Shown here piece by piece: positions 51,501 through 62,036 of a stretch of DNA of 64,000 nt. Origin of the DNA: Nautilus pompilius (lineage: Eukaryota > Mollusca > Cephalopoda > Nautilida > Nautilidae); the NCBI GenBank assembly GCA_018389105.1, contig JACATO010002205.1, positions 124,001-188,000 of the forward strand, in the 5' to 3' direction. The translations under genes and the position numbers were made by a program. Numbering within the stretch: position 1 is the stretch's first letter; the number at the start of each line of letters is the position of its first letter. Under the pieces are notes generated by a model. The model made no database searches and was not told where the DNA came from. It was given only the letters and a program-made list of their open reading frames with translations.

Positions 51501-54500
51501 ATTCATTGTGATGAAGGTAAGTTACCTAAGATGCACCTGCTTATAATTCACTGTAATGTCTATCTAAATTTACTCTGTCTCACTACCATCTGCAAATACT
51601 GAGCAGGGTTAAAAACACTGTTAACTCATTTTAAAAAAATAAAATAAAATTTACACACAACAAGCATTGGATAGCAAGCTAATCAATAAGCATCTAATTG
51701 TTTCTGAAATTATTTTCAAAATAGTTTTCTTTCACAGGTAAATTAAAATGAAAATTTTGTGATGTATCAAAATAATTAAGCAGATTCAGATGAATTTGTA
51801 TACATCATCTTACTGAGAACATTAATGTTCTCAGAAATGCTTTTTTGTTGGAGGTATTACTCTCTACAAAATATATGGTATATAAGTAGTAACCACGCTC
51901 AATTATCCAGCCATCCATATATATACACTTATATGTTAAAAATTGTTGCTACCAGAAAGACATTTCACAGACTGCAAATGGTGTAGAGAAATGCCCAGGT
52001 CAAACAACTCATTTGTTTACAAAACATGATTATTACACATTTTTACTCACTTGATTCATTTTAAAAAAATTAATTCAGGCAAAATCTATTGTTTGCATTC
52101 TTAGACTGCTGGGTAAAAAACAGCAAATGGCTTCTATCTTCCACGTTTTCCAAGAAACAGATCACTTATCAGACATTCAGTATATTCCAGAAAAGGGAAG
52201 AAAAAACAATAGGTTGGAATGTTGTGTAAAAAAGATTACTGAAAACTAGTTTGAATAAAACAAACATGTTTAAAGTTGAAAAATTAAATATAACAAATTT
52301 CCCCAAAACCTCATCGACAATAACCTGACCTAAAGTAATTGATATCCAGTTAACTTATATAGTATTTAAATGAGACACTGGTATGAAAAATCACTATGTA
52401 AAACGATGAGTTGTGTAAACAATCAGATGCTAGTTTAAGGCCAGATTTCACTAATATTAATTTATCTTCATTACTCTACTCCCCCCATGCCAAGACACCA
52501 AACATCAGGTAGTTTATGAAACATCCCTTGGAGGGTAACTGGAAGAGTGTGGTCAATTAATCAAACAGTACAATGTATATTAAAAGTGAATCAATTAAGC
52601 AAGTATTACTAGGTTTTTGATCGCCATTTGTTCGATAATCCCAGTTTACATTTACCAGACCTGGCCATGAAAATCAACAGCGTAGTGTTACCCCTAACAG
52701 TTCAATGTTCAGAGGATAATTCCAAAGAGCCTTTATACCAGCAGGAGTTCAAAAAAATAAAAATTTAATTTGAAAAAAGAAAGAAATGGGTGTTCAGGTA
52801 GATTACTTTATTATTATTTGTAATCATTCACACAGAATCTGTTGATAAATTTTTAACTATGGGAACAAAGTATACTAGAATCAGTTGTCACATATGCTTA
52901 CAAGCATGACTGCTATACTTCATGCAGAGTTTAGATCAGCTTATCTGGCATACCTCCCTGGCATGGTGGTTTTGTCTCACCTTTATTCACCTGCCAGCTG
53001 CATGAATTTCCTTTGGGCACTCCAGTTTCCACCTGCATCCAGAAACAAAGCATTTCAATGGGGATTCTCACTCAAGGTAGCCAGTGTTATGCGGCTGTCA
53101 CAACCACCCCTAAGCTCATAATACAGAGAGAGATCTGCAGCTCCCTGTAATTGAGAAAGGGTATAAAGATGACTTGTGGTACTAGCGTAATATTACCAAC
53201 AACCAAGAAGGTTCAAATCTAAGGACTCCTGCTTGGCACTAAGAAATAACTGGTAGTGATTATCTAAACCAACCGGGAGCCCCATGGCCCCCTGCAACGT
53301 GTAAATTTCATGAGCAATGCTATTCAGCATTACGATCAGTCTGCTTTCGTACTATTTAGCAACGGTTAATTATTTCCACACACACACAGCTGTAGCTCGC
53401 TCTTGGAACATTCGGCAGTGATTGATCTTTGTCTGTCATTGACAATGCAGGAGCCAGATATTAAAAAACTTGCGGATTTGCATCACCCACAAGGTTCGCA
53501 CTGAATGAATAAACAATGATAAAAACGTTTTGTTTCAAAGATTTCTTATGAATATAGCGCACATTATAATAGGTCTTTGGCAGTCCTTATATGTATTGTA
53601 GGTCATGCTACTAGTTGCACATTCATGTTTCATAGAATTTCGTTTGTTAAAATATAAGTTTATTCGCATAGAATTAGTTGTTCTTGTAAACTAAAACAAA
53701 TATTTCTCTTTTATATAATACAAATGCAACTCATATATACTGTAAATAGTACAATAAGCTGCTGCTGCTTTTTTTTTACCTCTAACGGCTATGAAGGGAG
53801 CGCCACCGAAGTAAATTACGAATCAGTAGCGGCCATTAGCAAAAAAAAGGGGTTGGGAACCACTGATCTGGACAGTCTCACAACACATGGATGTACTGAA
53901 AATGTTTCTATTCTTAACAGAATAAAATACTTTTAAATTTACCAAAATATTGGCCCTCTAAAGCCAACACCAAACCAGTCGTGTTAGCTAAATAATGAGC
54001 CTCAATTATTTTCTGACTTGATCTTCCCACAGATTTTTGTATTACAAAACCACACGCAGTTGTTTTTTTTTTTTAAGAATCCTAGCAGAAGCACTGTTAA
54101 AATATAAATCAGACATCAGATCTTTAAACGGTCCAAGTAAATAGACAGACCTAAATTTCACATACATTAACTATTTTGAGCAAACGCTTATCATTTCTTA
54201 ACCATGGCTTCGAGGACTGGCCAAAACGTTGAGCGTTGTTGCTTCATCAATTACTACCCTAGTAAATGCCATAAAACCGTGGAGAATCCATTGATTGTTC
54301 TGCTTATAAAAATGAATTTCCAATCATTATACTGATAATTATTACGCCTTAAAATTCATACAATTTTAAAACTTAATTACGCTCAGTTTCAATTCAAAAT
54401 ATTCATAATTTTAAAATAATTTTTATGTTTTTATTTTTTATTTAATTTTTAAATTCCAAGTAAACATTTTAAATGCTTTTAACAAATCAGTTTAAAAAAT

Positions 54501-57500
54501 AAACAGGTTCTGGAGGCTATGGGCTAAACAGATTTTATCGATGGTTATCTTAATACTAAGTAGTAGTCACAAAAATAGGAAATCTCTTTTCATTACAAAC
54601 GGCACAGAAACTAACTAGAGCCATGAGAAACCATTAAGAAAAGATGCTTCTCAAATATTGAGAACACCAGAACTAAAATTAGGCAATAGTAGAATCAAAG
54701 TGAGATTAATGGCCCAGTCAAAATTTATCATTGCAATATATTAAAAAATACAAAAAAAATTAATCATCTCTCATGTCATTCCAGTAAGGAGAAAACCAAA
54801 TTTTAACCCTCTCTCATTTCAAATAGGATTAATCATGCCTTCACTGTTGCCAAGCGTTACAAAACAATTTTGTTGCTGAATTAATATTAAAGCTATGCAC
54901 AAGGTTCTTAATACATTTTAAAATCATCATCATTAACACTCATAAATACATGGCCCTACTCAAAAGTTAAAGAAAGTAATTCTCATGTCAAGAAAGGGAA
55001 GTAATTTTTGAATAACTGATATCTGCAAAGCAATTCAAAAACCCTAAATAGCTGATATAATATTAAATCCTTAATGTCAGCTTCAAAGTCATTTACTGTA
55101 ACATGAAGCAGTGCAACTAAGTTCGGAAGTTTTGTGAGATTGCCCATGTCAACACAATCTGATTTGCCTGGCACCTTGCATGATATTCAGCTGTTTGCTT
55201 GCTTTTTTTTTTCCACTTTAAAAAATGTTCACTTAATTACTATGAAGTTTAACATTAAAAATCGTATTTTAAAAATTTGCCATAACAACCAATCTATAAA
55301 GTGTGTTCCATAACTTGGTACCCTACCTGACTTCTTGCGCTTAGTACTCATATAGAAGCAGCAAGATAAAAGGTTAAACAAGGCAAAAGTTACTTTTGTA
55401 ATTTTTCTTTTTTTATTTTAATAACGCAAACTTTTAAATAGACATTTTACTGAAAACGTTTTCAAAGTAATGCCACACTTAAACATATTTCTATCTGAGA
55501 AAGAACGAACACAGAAAATTTAAAAGAAAATAAAATAGTTTTTTCACGTTGTGCCCTACCCTTACGATGAAATTTGGTGCAAGAATTGGCTATGGAGTAT
55601 AGTAGCACGAGTAAACCCCTGAAAAAACACAAACATAACACTGAGCAAAGTAAATCTGTATAAAGTTGTAACCTATGTGCAGCAACGCAAATGTAAATTC
55701 TTTATACATTAATCATCATTATTTCTATATACTCTGAGGTTCTAGAACAAGCAAACAAACAAAACATTATTCAGCTTTAAGTAATAGACTATCAATAAAT
55801 GAGTACTATAACATTCGGGTAACTTATGTAGAAGAACTAAATCAAGTTCTGGGCACTTCCAAGTAACTATGGAACATTTTTCAAAATTTTATATTAACTA
55901 CATGCTTAAATTTGACATAAATTTAAAGTTATCTACATGTAGATGCATTATCTTCAATAGAAAATTCATTGTTCCATATAAAAGTAATGAAAAATATATC
56001 AATGGAAACATATACTACTGAAATAATGAAAATAACAGATTCTTACATTCTTTGAAGGAGAAAAAAATTAGAATGAAGAATTCAAAATGTAAAATTAGCA
56101 TTTCCCTCTATTCCTGCATTTAGGTGTTCAATAAGATATGTATTGCAACTGATTGGGTTAGTTTTTCACCATGAAATATTAAAGATTTCTTTTTACTTTA
56201 TCTGAAAAATATGCAACTAAGTGAACAAAAATATAAAATGTTTCAATAAAACAATTCTTCCTTTTACTTAAATCAACACTATATGGTCTCCATTTGCTTT
56301 TTAGAGCTTAATTTAAATAAGTATAAACAGTTCAAAATTCTGTAACATTAATCCTACATGTTTGTAAGTCTTGACATCTACAGCAACCAGAAGACTTCGG
56401 GAAATCCCAGAATGCATCTTGTGGCGCTTATTTTCTGTGAGAGATTCAGGTGCTTTAATGAAATTTTGAGTAAACTTTAAACAGCCTAATACTTTGCAGT
56501 AAAAGAACTAAGGTTGAAGCACTGTAGTCAAATGGAACAAAGTTGGATGAAGCAGCTGGAATGTTCACTAATGGTAAGGAGCAATACCTACATGATCACT
56601 AACTAGTTCTGATTGCTGCTTTTCTTGATCTATGCCTGACTACACAATGTAACAACCATGAAGAAATAGTTTAAAGAATGAAATAAAGTACAGGAATACC
56701 TATGTGCTATTAATACAGTAGATTATGTGACTTCAGTTAGTAAGCTCCATTTTCCTGAAAGTAACTATAGACGTAAAAATAAATGTTAAAAAAAATAATA
56801 ATCAAAATTCTTAAACACTTTACTTCTTTAGAAATGCACCATCAATTGCAGCTAAATGAAAGGAAAAGAAAAATATGGAAGCTAAAGGAGCAAAATATGA
56901 AGTATAAGAACAAAAACAGAAGCAAGCTGCTAAAAGTGAGCATCCCAAAGCATAGTAGTTCTACTTAGCAAAAAAATGATAAAGGTGCAAGATGGTTGGC
57001 TAAATGCAAAGCCAAACAGCAGGGTAGAGAAAGAACATTGTAAGACGACTGGTGCTCATAACATCAAGTCCAGAAGAGCCAACATAAGCAGACAAGCTCT
57101 TGGCAGAAAGCAGACTGGTACAATCAGAAATGAAAATTATAATAAACTGAAGTGGCAAACCAAAAGACTTACTCTTCCATAATGAAAATATACCTTGTTC
57201 AAGTGCTATCAATACATTAAGATGATAAAATGCAAATTTACAGTACCCCACCCAAACCACATCAAGTTGAGTTGCAAGCTTTCCCATGTTTGCCTGTACA
57301 AATGAGAGTACATTTATGCTGCTGTCAGTGGTTAGCACAAGATCTCCACCAAAGTGACAGCATGCAGCTTTAATCTGCCAAAGTCCATGGAGCAAGATGC
57401 AGATAGTCCCACACCGGTTTAAGGAACGTTGTGTGTGTCAAAACAGAAAAGGTTTTGACAAAAGGTATACCAAAGCAGCAGCCAAAACCTGCTCACTGAA

Positions 57501-60500
57501 AAAGCAGAGCAGGAAATAAACCCAACTAGAGAATGGGAGTCAGTGGTTGGTTTTAATAAAAAGGCATAATGCTGCTTTGCTTGCTTAGTTCTCAAGGCAC
57601 TGACATATAAAGAGGGGGGGCAGGCAAAGTTTTCAAAAAGAAATGTGACACTGCAGGTTCTACTGATTCCCTCAACCAACCACGCCCATCTTGAGGGGGG
57701 TGTGGTGCAGGGTCAGAACCAGATGTCACTATTCGCAGCAGCTTTATAATGCCAAAGGTGCAGTCCATTCATGTGATTCTAGCAGACAATTTATCAAATT
57801 ATGAAGACACTTTAGTTGCTGACCAAAGTTCCAGTGCCAATAATAAATGCCAGCATAGTCAGATGGACTTGCCTCACGCTTCAAGAATCAGTTTGTAGCA
57901 GCAAGTCTGTTTTTACGGGGTTAAATCAATCTGCAACTATGGAAAAATGTTTACACCACTCTCGGTGCAAAAGCCCTGTTGATGGAACTGGATGGGACTG
58001 TGAACCCCAATGTATGAACTTTAGTAAAACATTGCAATCCTACTATCAACAATGCAGCAAGCTTTGTTGCTGCTGCTGCAGAGACGTAAAGAATGCTGCT
58101 ACATCTGAATGTTTACAACTGACATTACTTTGCAAATGTTATTCAACTTAAATGAAGTATACAATGTAGAACTCAATGATAAGATTAAAAAGCTTCACTA
58201 CTCAAGATGCCCCTAAATAATTTCTATCAGGTGTGGTATAAATGTGCATCAGAAGCAGATAGCATAATTTTGCAGGTTAGTTTACAAGAAGGTGGACATG
58301 CAGAATCTTAGATAACAGTAGGAAATTGATGTATAAGCATCTTTTACCTAGAACTGAAGGCTGCCCTGGGTGGGAATGCGCGTTTTGATTGATTTACAAG
58401 AAATGGTCAGGAAATATTTAAGCACAGCATTTATAGCAAATTCAACGACTCTCAATTCACACCTGAAAAATCCGAAGTTGTTTTGAAAGATTATGCCAAT
58501 CATGTAAAGCAGCATGTAGAGTGAGCTGCTTGAAAGCAGCAATGCAACTATGACAGCATTCAAATATGTCATAATAGATGTTGAAAGTGACATCCATTTA
58601 GATCATGGCATTGTGGACAAATTACATTGTCAGTCAGGCAAAATTTTCAGCTGTGACAATAGAAATGTTATCCTTAAGTCACAGGTTGATTGGGGTTTGT
58701 TCTCATACACTTTTTTCTTTATGTTTATGCAGAAATAAACTGTCTTGGAAACATGGTAGCCACAAGCCTTTAGACTTGGTTGGTTCCTTCCAAAAACTTC
58801 ATGGACACATGCAGTAACTCCCACATATACAGCATCCACTGGCTTCAGTTCCTGCACAATACTGACTCTGTGAGGCATCATGATTAAACTCAGTAAGACC
58901 TTCAGCATAACATCCTGGATATCCCAGACTGTTACAGCAATTGTCTTCTTCATTTGCGAGCTGTTCACAACCCAATTATGAATATTGGCTACATTCTCTT
59001 TTCTCTGTACAAGAGTTGGCACATTATTCAAAACTAAACCAGTTTCCTACTATTGCATCACCGATTTCTGTATGGCTCGTTTTTGTTGGCACTTTTATAA
59101 CGGAGTTTTTGTTTCTACAATTTGTACTAAACTTTTGAGTCTTACTTTGGTCATAACCTTCAACAATAAAGTCATTGTTAAAATGAAAACCAAATGCATT
59201 TAATACACTGTTGTTCTGTTACATGTGCAACATAAACTGTCACTGGAACCAACCCCATAGATGGTTCTTTGCTGTATCTATAAGAAAATGTGGATTCTTT
59301 AAATTCACGTGTGTAGTCCAAGATTATTACCTGTGACAGTGCCACTCATATAGTAAGATGTAATCTTGTTTTAGTAGAGAACTTTAGCCAGAAACTATTA
59401 AAGGCTTTTTAAATGAACACCTGCATAATTCAAGATGTTTGTGCATACTCAACAGGGTTGACTATATAGTAAGATGCAGTTTAGTTTAAGTCTCATGATT
59501 TTTGAATGTAACAAGTAAAACAAAAAAAAAAGCAGCATAAGAGTCGGGTTAAATTAACATTTTCCTCAGCTTGTATTGAGATTTCCATATCATTTCAACG
59601 CTTTATTTTGTTAAGTGGGTTAGGTGGAAATATGCAATTTTAGTTAAAGTTAATAGCAGAAATTTTTATTAACTAACCACCCCTATGAAACATGTTCCTT
59701 TTTCTTTGTAATGCAAGTCATATCTCAAAAAATATCAATCAATATCATATGACTGTCTGAAGCATGGGGGTCACTTGTTGGTGCCATCATGAACCCTAAG
59801 TTCCAAGAGTATTAAGATAGAAAAATCAATAATTGCTTTATATTCCTTTAAATAAAAAAATAATAAACAGCAAGATCAAAAGCAAGCAGGTTTTAAACAA
59901 CATCACAAGTCATGTGAATTGCTAATTAGTCATTAGAAAGCAAAAGGGCTTACTACAGCATTAATTTTTACTAAAGCATTCTATTGCCAACAACCCATCT
60001 GCCAGCTATGACAGACAAATATCTGAGATCCAAATATTATCATGGATAACATCATGTTAAATTTACACTGTAATAGCAGTGTAACGTTTTAGCCAATCAA
60101 AATTTAGTAATTGAATATTTTCACCATTCAACTGATAATAGTATACATATTTCTTTCTTCAAAAATAAGTACAGCAGTAATAAAAGCTTTGACACAATGA
60201 CATTAAAACACTTGTCACACAATACATCCGTGTTAAACCAAATGAACAATACTTTCCGATAGTTCCATTTTTATTCAAATTATACTACCTGGGTCATCCA
60301 ATTCATGCGTGATGGCTGGTTAATTGAGAGTTATAGGTGCTTGTTTACTTTATTCAGAAATGAAAGCTGTTTGCCATCCTTTCTAAGCAGTAGATGAAAC
60401 TCTGTGCAAAAGTATCAAAATGCAATTTCCTTATTTTACCACCAGTTCTAATCTAAAAAAAAAAATAGCATTAATTTTTAACAATACCATGACATTGTAT

Positions 60501-62036
60501 TAAGATCCAAAACACAGCCCTAGGCAAATTGCATTTAATGAGTGCAAATGCAGCTAAAATATTATTAAAAGAAAATTAATTATGAAAACAGTAGAAAAGA
60601 AAAAGTATCTCAATGTACAAATTCAGTATTCATGAACACTTTTTTTTCTTCTTCAAGGAAATCTAATATCAATGTGGCATCCATACCATGGCCGATCTAT
60701 CATGAGACTTAATCACCATCTAAGGATGAGGGAGACACAATGTTTACTGCATTAAATGTAAAATTAAATAGCAGAATAAACTATAAACCACCTAAGCAAG
60801 CTTATATATCCGCAGAAGGTCCTCAAACCCACCAGAGAAGAATAAATAGTAGTAGGCATAAAGACCGGGTTGATTTCTCTAATTATTAAGCAATATCTGT
60901 TATTGAACATTGTTAAAATTAGTAAAAACACCTGTAATAAATACTAAGTTTAAAAACAACAACAACAACAACTCTAATCCAAATGAAAAGCAAAGACAAC
61001 GATTTCAGTCTGAACAGTACAAAAATTGGAACTAGGTTTTCTTCGATTGTTTGTACATACATTCGTGCGTATCCTGGGGCAACTGATGTACAATACCCTA
61101 CCTGTGATACAACAGGATAGACGACTTACCTCACTGTTGTCACCGACTTGGCGTACGTGGGCTGTGTGTGACATGTGAAGACCTACCAGGAACCAGGAAT
61201 GTTGAAATGAAACCGGACGGAATAGCATCGCTACGCCGGGCTTCACTCGAACGTCCCCAGTACCTTTAATTACCGGTCCGGTTTGGATTCACTCTGCTAC
61301 CTCTGAACAAATCTGCTGACATGTGGAGTTCACAAAGGTGTTATTGAACGAAAGCCGGCCGGCTTTGCCGAAGGGAGGGAGGCTGTCGGGATTAGTCGAA
61401 TGCAGAATCAGAATGTCAGATATAACACCCCTCCCCCCCCCCTGGAGGCTGTCCATGTCACACGAAATCGGAGCCTTGCCAGCAGCACCTGTCTCGGCTG
61501 TGCTATCCAGCGGGCGGGGACGTGCAAGTAAGACCAGGCCCGACGCCACGACGGACAATGCTATTTCGGCCGGGTTTCATTTGAACGTCCCTGGCGTAAC
61601 ATCAGATCGAAGAAACAGATAATGATAGTGGTAATAACGAAGGGGGGGCTGATGGACGAGGGTGGGGGGAGGGGGAACCGGGTGAGTAAACGATAAAGAA
61701 GGAGCAAGCGTGTTACCTACCGGGTAGGGCAAATGAGAGGTGAACGGGCAAAGAGTGGGTAAAGGCACGACCGAACGGGCCCTCGTCCGGCGTGCTCGAG
61801 TCCGAGTCGGGCGACATGGCCCCGAGCAGGCCACCCCCGTTATTGTTGGGTATACTCAACGACGGCGAGTGCGCACCATTGTGAAAACTCCCTAAACTCC
61901 TCGCCCGCGCCCTGATGCTGGCGGCGCTGGTGGCGGCCAGGTCCGATCCGGCTCCATTCGTCGTCGTCGTCGAGCCCTGCCCGCTACTCGAGAATGTGCG
62001 CATACGCGGGGCGTTCGTGCTCTGCTTCGCTCCCAT
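27541..62036 (-). CDS. ZNRF: ZNRF1/ZNRF2-type E3 ubiquitin ligase
   Basis: Exons read on the - strand are 62036-61721, optional 43831-43784, 42183-42088, 33978-33873 and 27598-27541. All have GT-AG borders and matching phases, giving 191 residues, or 207 with the 16-residue cassette. Vertebrate ZNRF1/2 have about 227-242. MGAKQS at the start fits the N-myristoylation consensus (Gly2, Ser6). A Ser/Gly/Asn-rich linker includes RARARSLGSF and SIPNN. A C2HC zinc finger (CPVCSKF...CHLVICL) is followed by a RING (CVICLEDLQQGDTIARLPC...HKTCIDRWFEVNRSCPEH). Together these are diagnostic for ZNRF1/2, membrane-attached E3 ligases of the endosome/lysosome and synaptic membranes. It cannot be split into ZNRF1 or ZNRF2; a single ancestral invertebrate copy is likely. 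One substitution against vertebrates is visible at the intron 3 junction (Thr for Gly in HK-G-C). Confidence 0.93.
31925..31942. repeat. (GT)9 microsatellite
   Basis: A pure GT run of 18 bases within intron 3 of the ZNRF-type gene. Confidence 0.9.
32964..33249. mobile_element. 286-bp MITE of Tc1/mariner-pogo type
   Basis: The ends are inverted: CAGGCAGTCCCCGACTTA at the left and, reverse-complemented, CAGGTGGTCCCCGACTTA at the right, with the similarity continuing into GGACG/GAACG. TA flanks both sides (32,962-32,963 and 33,250-33,251). The right sub-terminal part (33,194-33,240) is itself a palindrome of CCGACTTACGAAC and its complement. No coding capacity. Tc1/mariner superfamily by TA target and ends; a pogo-like origin is a guess. 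Confidence 0.75.
33873..33978 (-). CDS. ZNRF: ZNRF-type gene, RING exon
   Basis: The acceptor is AATTATTTCAG ending at 33,979 and the donor is AC/GTAAAT at 33,873/33,872. The exon completes a split Glu codon, then reads DVLTEDKGECVICLEDLQ and continues through the first five zinc ligands of the RING (Cys-x2-Cys, Cys-x-Cys, His). The EDVL...GEC.ICLE.LQQGDTIARLPCLCIYHK stretch is the most conserved part of the family. Confidence 0.95.
33979..42087 (-). other. ZNRF-type intron 2
   Basis: The intron is 8.1 kb and carries piggyBac copy B. Around 34,480-36,150 the sequence is somewhat GC-richer with 60- to 75-codon open frames on both strands, perhaps an old repeat I could not identify. A poly-C run followed by GGGCCGGTAGCTCAAG at about 36,520-36,541 looks like a tRNA-type SINE head scrap. 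No exon was found. Confidence 0.7.
39190..41555 (-). mobile_element. Decayed piggyBac-like transposon, copy B (3' truncated, with extra 1.4 kb)
   Basis: The - strand N-terminal frame at 41466-41104 is acidic after a basic start (SRPRKQ, then DDDE, DSSNSDD), as in piggyBac N-terminal regions. A core piece with RFSEIMRYNVF lies near 39,404-39,198. The segments at 39.42-39.78 and 41.24-41.55 kb align by eye with the contiguous segments of copy A at 3.29-3.99 kb. About 1.45 kb lies between them that copy A lacks. The C-terminal GVD..D block of copy A is missing here. Stops break all frames, so it is inactive. Confidence 0.65.
42088..42183 (-). CDS. ZNRF: ZNRF-type gene, C2HC zinc-finger exon
   Basis: The acceptor is TATGTTGTAG ending at 42,184 and the donor is G/GTAAGT at 42,088/42,087. 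The exon gives G-IKCPVCSKFVPPDDLECH and LVICLTKPRISYN, i.e. the Cys-x2-Cys...His-x3-Cys finger and the TKPRI(T/S)YN bridge to the RING found in all ZNRF1/2 proteins. It starts in phase 1, so it accepts exon 1 or the 48-nt cassette equally. Confidence 0.95.
43784..43831 (-). CDS. ZNRF: Candidate 48-nt in-frame cassette exon of the ZNRF-type gene
   Basis: On the - strand a pyrimidine-rich acceptor (TTATTTATTTTCAG ending at 43,832) is followed by 48 bases and a perfect donor (TTAG/GTAAGT). The segment is open in the phase required by exon 1 and exon 2 and would insert VHNLTHRAEGHTAEDL just before the zinc finger. Both sides are phase 1, so inclusion or skipping leaves the frame intact. Vertebrate ZNRF1/2 have no obvious equivalent, to my knowledge. 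It could be constitutive, alternative or a chance exon. Confidence 0.6.
49100..49950 (-). mobile_element. Tc1-type transposase relic
   Basis: Reading the - strand downward gives the end of a DD34E transposase in order. A VMVWGG-like block is decayed to VIYWWHVEG, then ASLIFVFQNATM, VRPYAVAIGNYFILEDDADC (the family's VRPYA..IG..F..QDDNARPH, second Asp kept), YLKQERIICMER (family YLE.EGI..M.WPA) and RTLQGLDNTIIKVWNNLS (family RTLQ.L...L...W). Stops and frameshifts interrupt it near 49,318 and 49,340-49,600. No terminal repeats were recognised, so limits are approximate. Confidence 0.8.
52900..53070 (-). repeat. Possible SINE core fragment
   Basis: The reverse complement of 53,000-53,045 reads GGTGGAAACTGGAGTGCCCA and then AAGGAAATTCATGCAG. 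It resembles the motif near 8,352 in SINE copy 1. No tRNA head was found. It may be an older, truncated relative. Confidence 0.3.
53770..53865. mobile_element. hAT-type transposon end
   Basis: The sequence ends with GGTTGGGAACCACTG at 53,851-53,865, i.e. the inverse of CAGTGGTTCCCAACC, a common terminal inverted repeat of hAT elements. The preceding 90 bases are CpG-richer than their surroundings. The opposite end was not found nearby, so this is a truncated or solo end. Confidence 0.45.
55327..55351 (-). other. Speculative alternative first exon (MSTKRKKS)
   Basis: An ATG at 55,351 on the - strand opens 8 codons (MSTKRKKS) and one further base before a donor (CAG/GTAGGG). The leftover base puts it in the exact phase of the cassette and of exon 2. 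Its use would give a ZNRF zinc-finger/RING protein without the myristoylated N-terminus. Against it: the ATG context is weak (T at -3), the donor is not ideal, and a 25-nt match can occur by chance. Confidence 0.2.
56780..59200. other. Patch of open frames, probable transposon debris
   Basis: Frames of 60-133 codons occur on both strands (for example 56,783-57,182, 57,816-58,151 and 58,550-59,203 on +; 57,000-57,395 and 58,630-59,031 on -). GC is higher than in the flanking intron. The + strand has a basic, Lys/Arg-rich segment (about 56,840-57,180), then Cys-rich pieces. Repeated stops and frame changes suggest a decayed element of about 2.4 kb. I could not assign a family or choose the coding strand with confidence. 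Confidence 0.35.
59297..59500. repeat. Degenerate two-unit tandem repeat
   Basis: Two units starting near 59,297 (CTTTAAATTCAC) and 59,403 (CTTTTTAAATGAAC) both continue through a CAAGAT segment to TATAGTAAGATG (about 59,351 and 59,467), giving a period of roughly 106-118 bp with many differences. Confidence 0.5.
61215..61605. repeat. Direct repeat of about 45 bp in the CpG-rich zone
   Basis: GACGGAATAGC...GCCGGGCTTCACTCGAACGTCCCC at about 61,216-61,257 reappears as GACGGACAATGC...GGCCGGGTTTCATTTGAACGTCCC at about 61,550-61,594. The second copy has T where the first has C at CpG-type sites. It lies within intron 1 near the promoter. Confidence 0.6.
61721..62036 (-). CDS. ZNRF: ZNRF-type gene, first coding exon
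   Basis: The start ATG at 62,036 is chosen because it gives MGAKQS, the conserved myristoylated start of ZNRF1/2. The exon encodes 105 residues, mostly low complexity (Ser, Thr, Gly, Asn, Ala), with the family-like RARARSLGSF and LSIPNNNGGG segments and SLPVHLSF near the end (vertebrate SLP.HLSP). The donor is CCCG/GTAGGT at 61,721/61,720, phase 1. The exon is GC- and CpG-rich, unlike the later exons, consistent with its place in a promoter CpG cluster. Confidence 0.92.

Larger units (their letters stand above)
43832..61720 (-). other. ZNRF-type intron 1
   Basis: The intron is 17.9 kb (19.5 kb if the cassette is skipped). It holds the Tc1 relic, a hAT-type end, a possible SINE core, an open-frame patch at 56.8-59.2 kb, a degenerate tandem repeat at 59.3-59.5 kb and the 3' half of the CpG-rich promoter region. 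Stretches 44-49 kb, 50-52.8 kb, 54-56.7 kb and 59.5-61.0 kb show nothing beyond AT-rich sequence, poly-A/T tracts and short chance frames. Confidence 0.7.

Noticed and set aside
58630-59031. 133-codon - strand frame as a real gene
   Set aside because: Longest frame in the window, but it lies in a patch with equally open frames on the other strand and stops at both sides, and I recognise no motif.
61289-61834. 85- to 99-codon frames on both strands around 61.3-61.8 kb
   Set aside because: CpG-rich DNA lacks stop codons by composition. Only the frame with MGAKQS is supported by homology and splicing.
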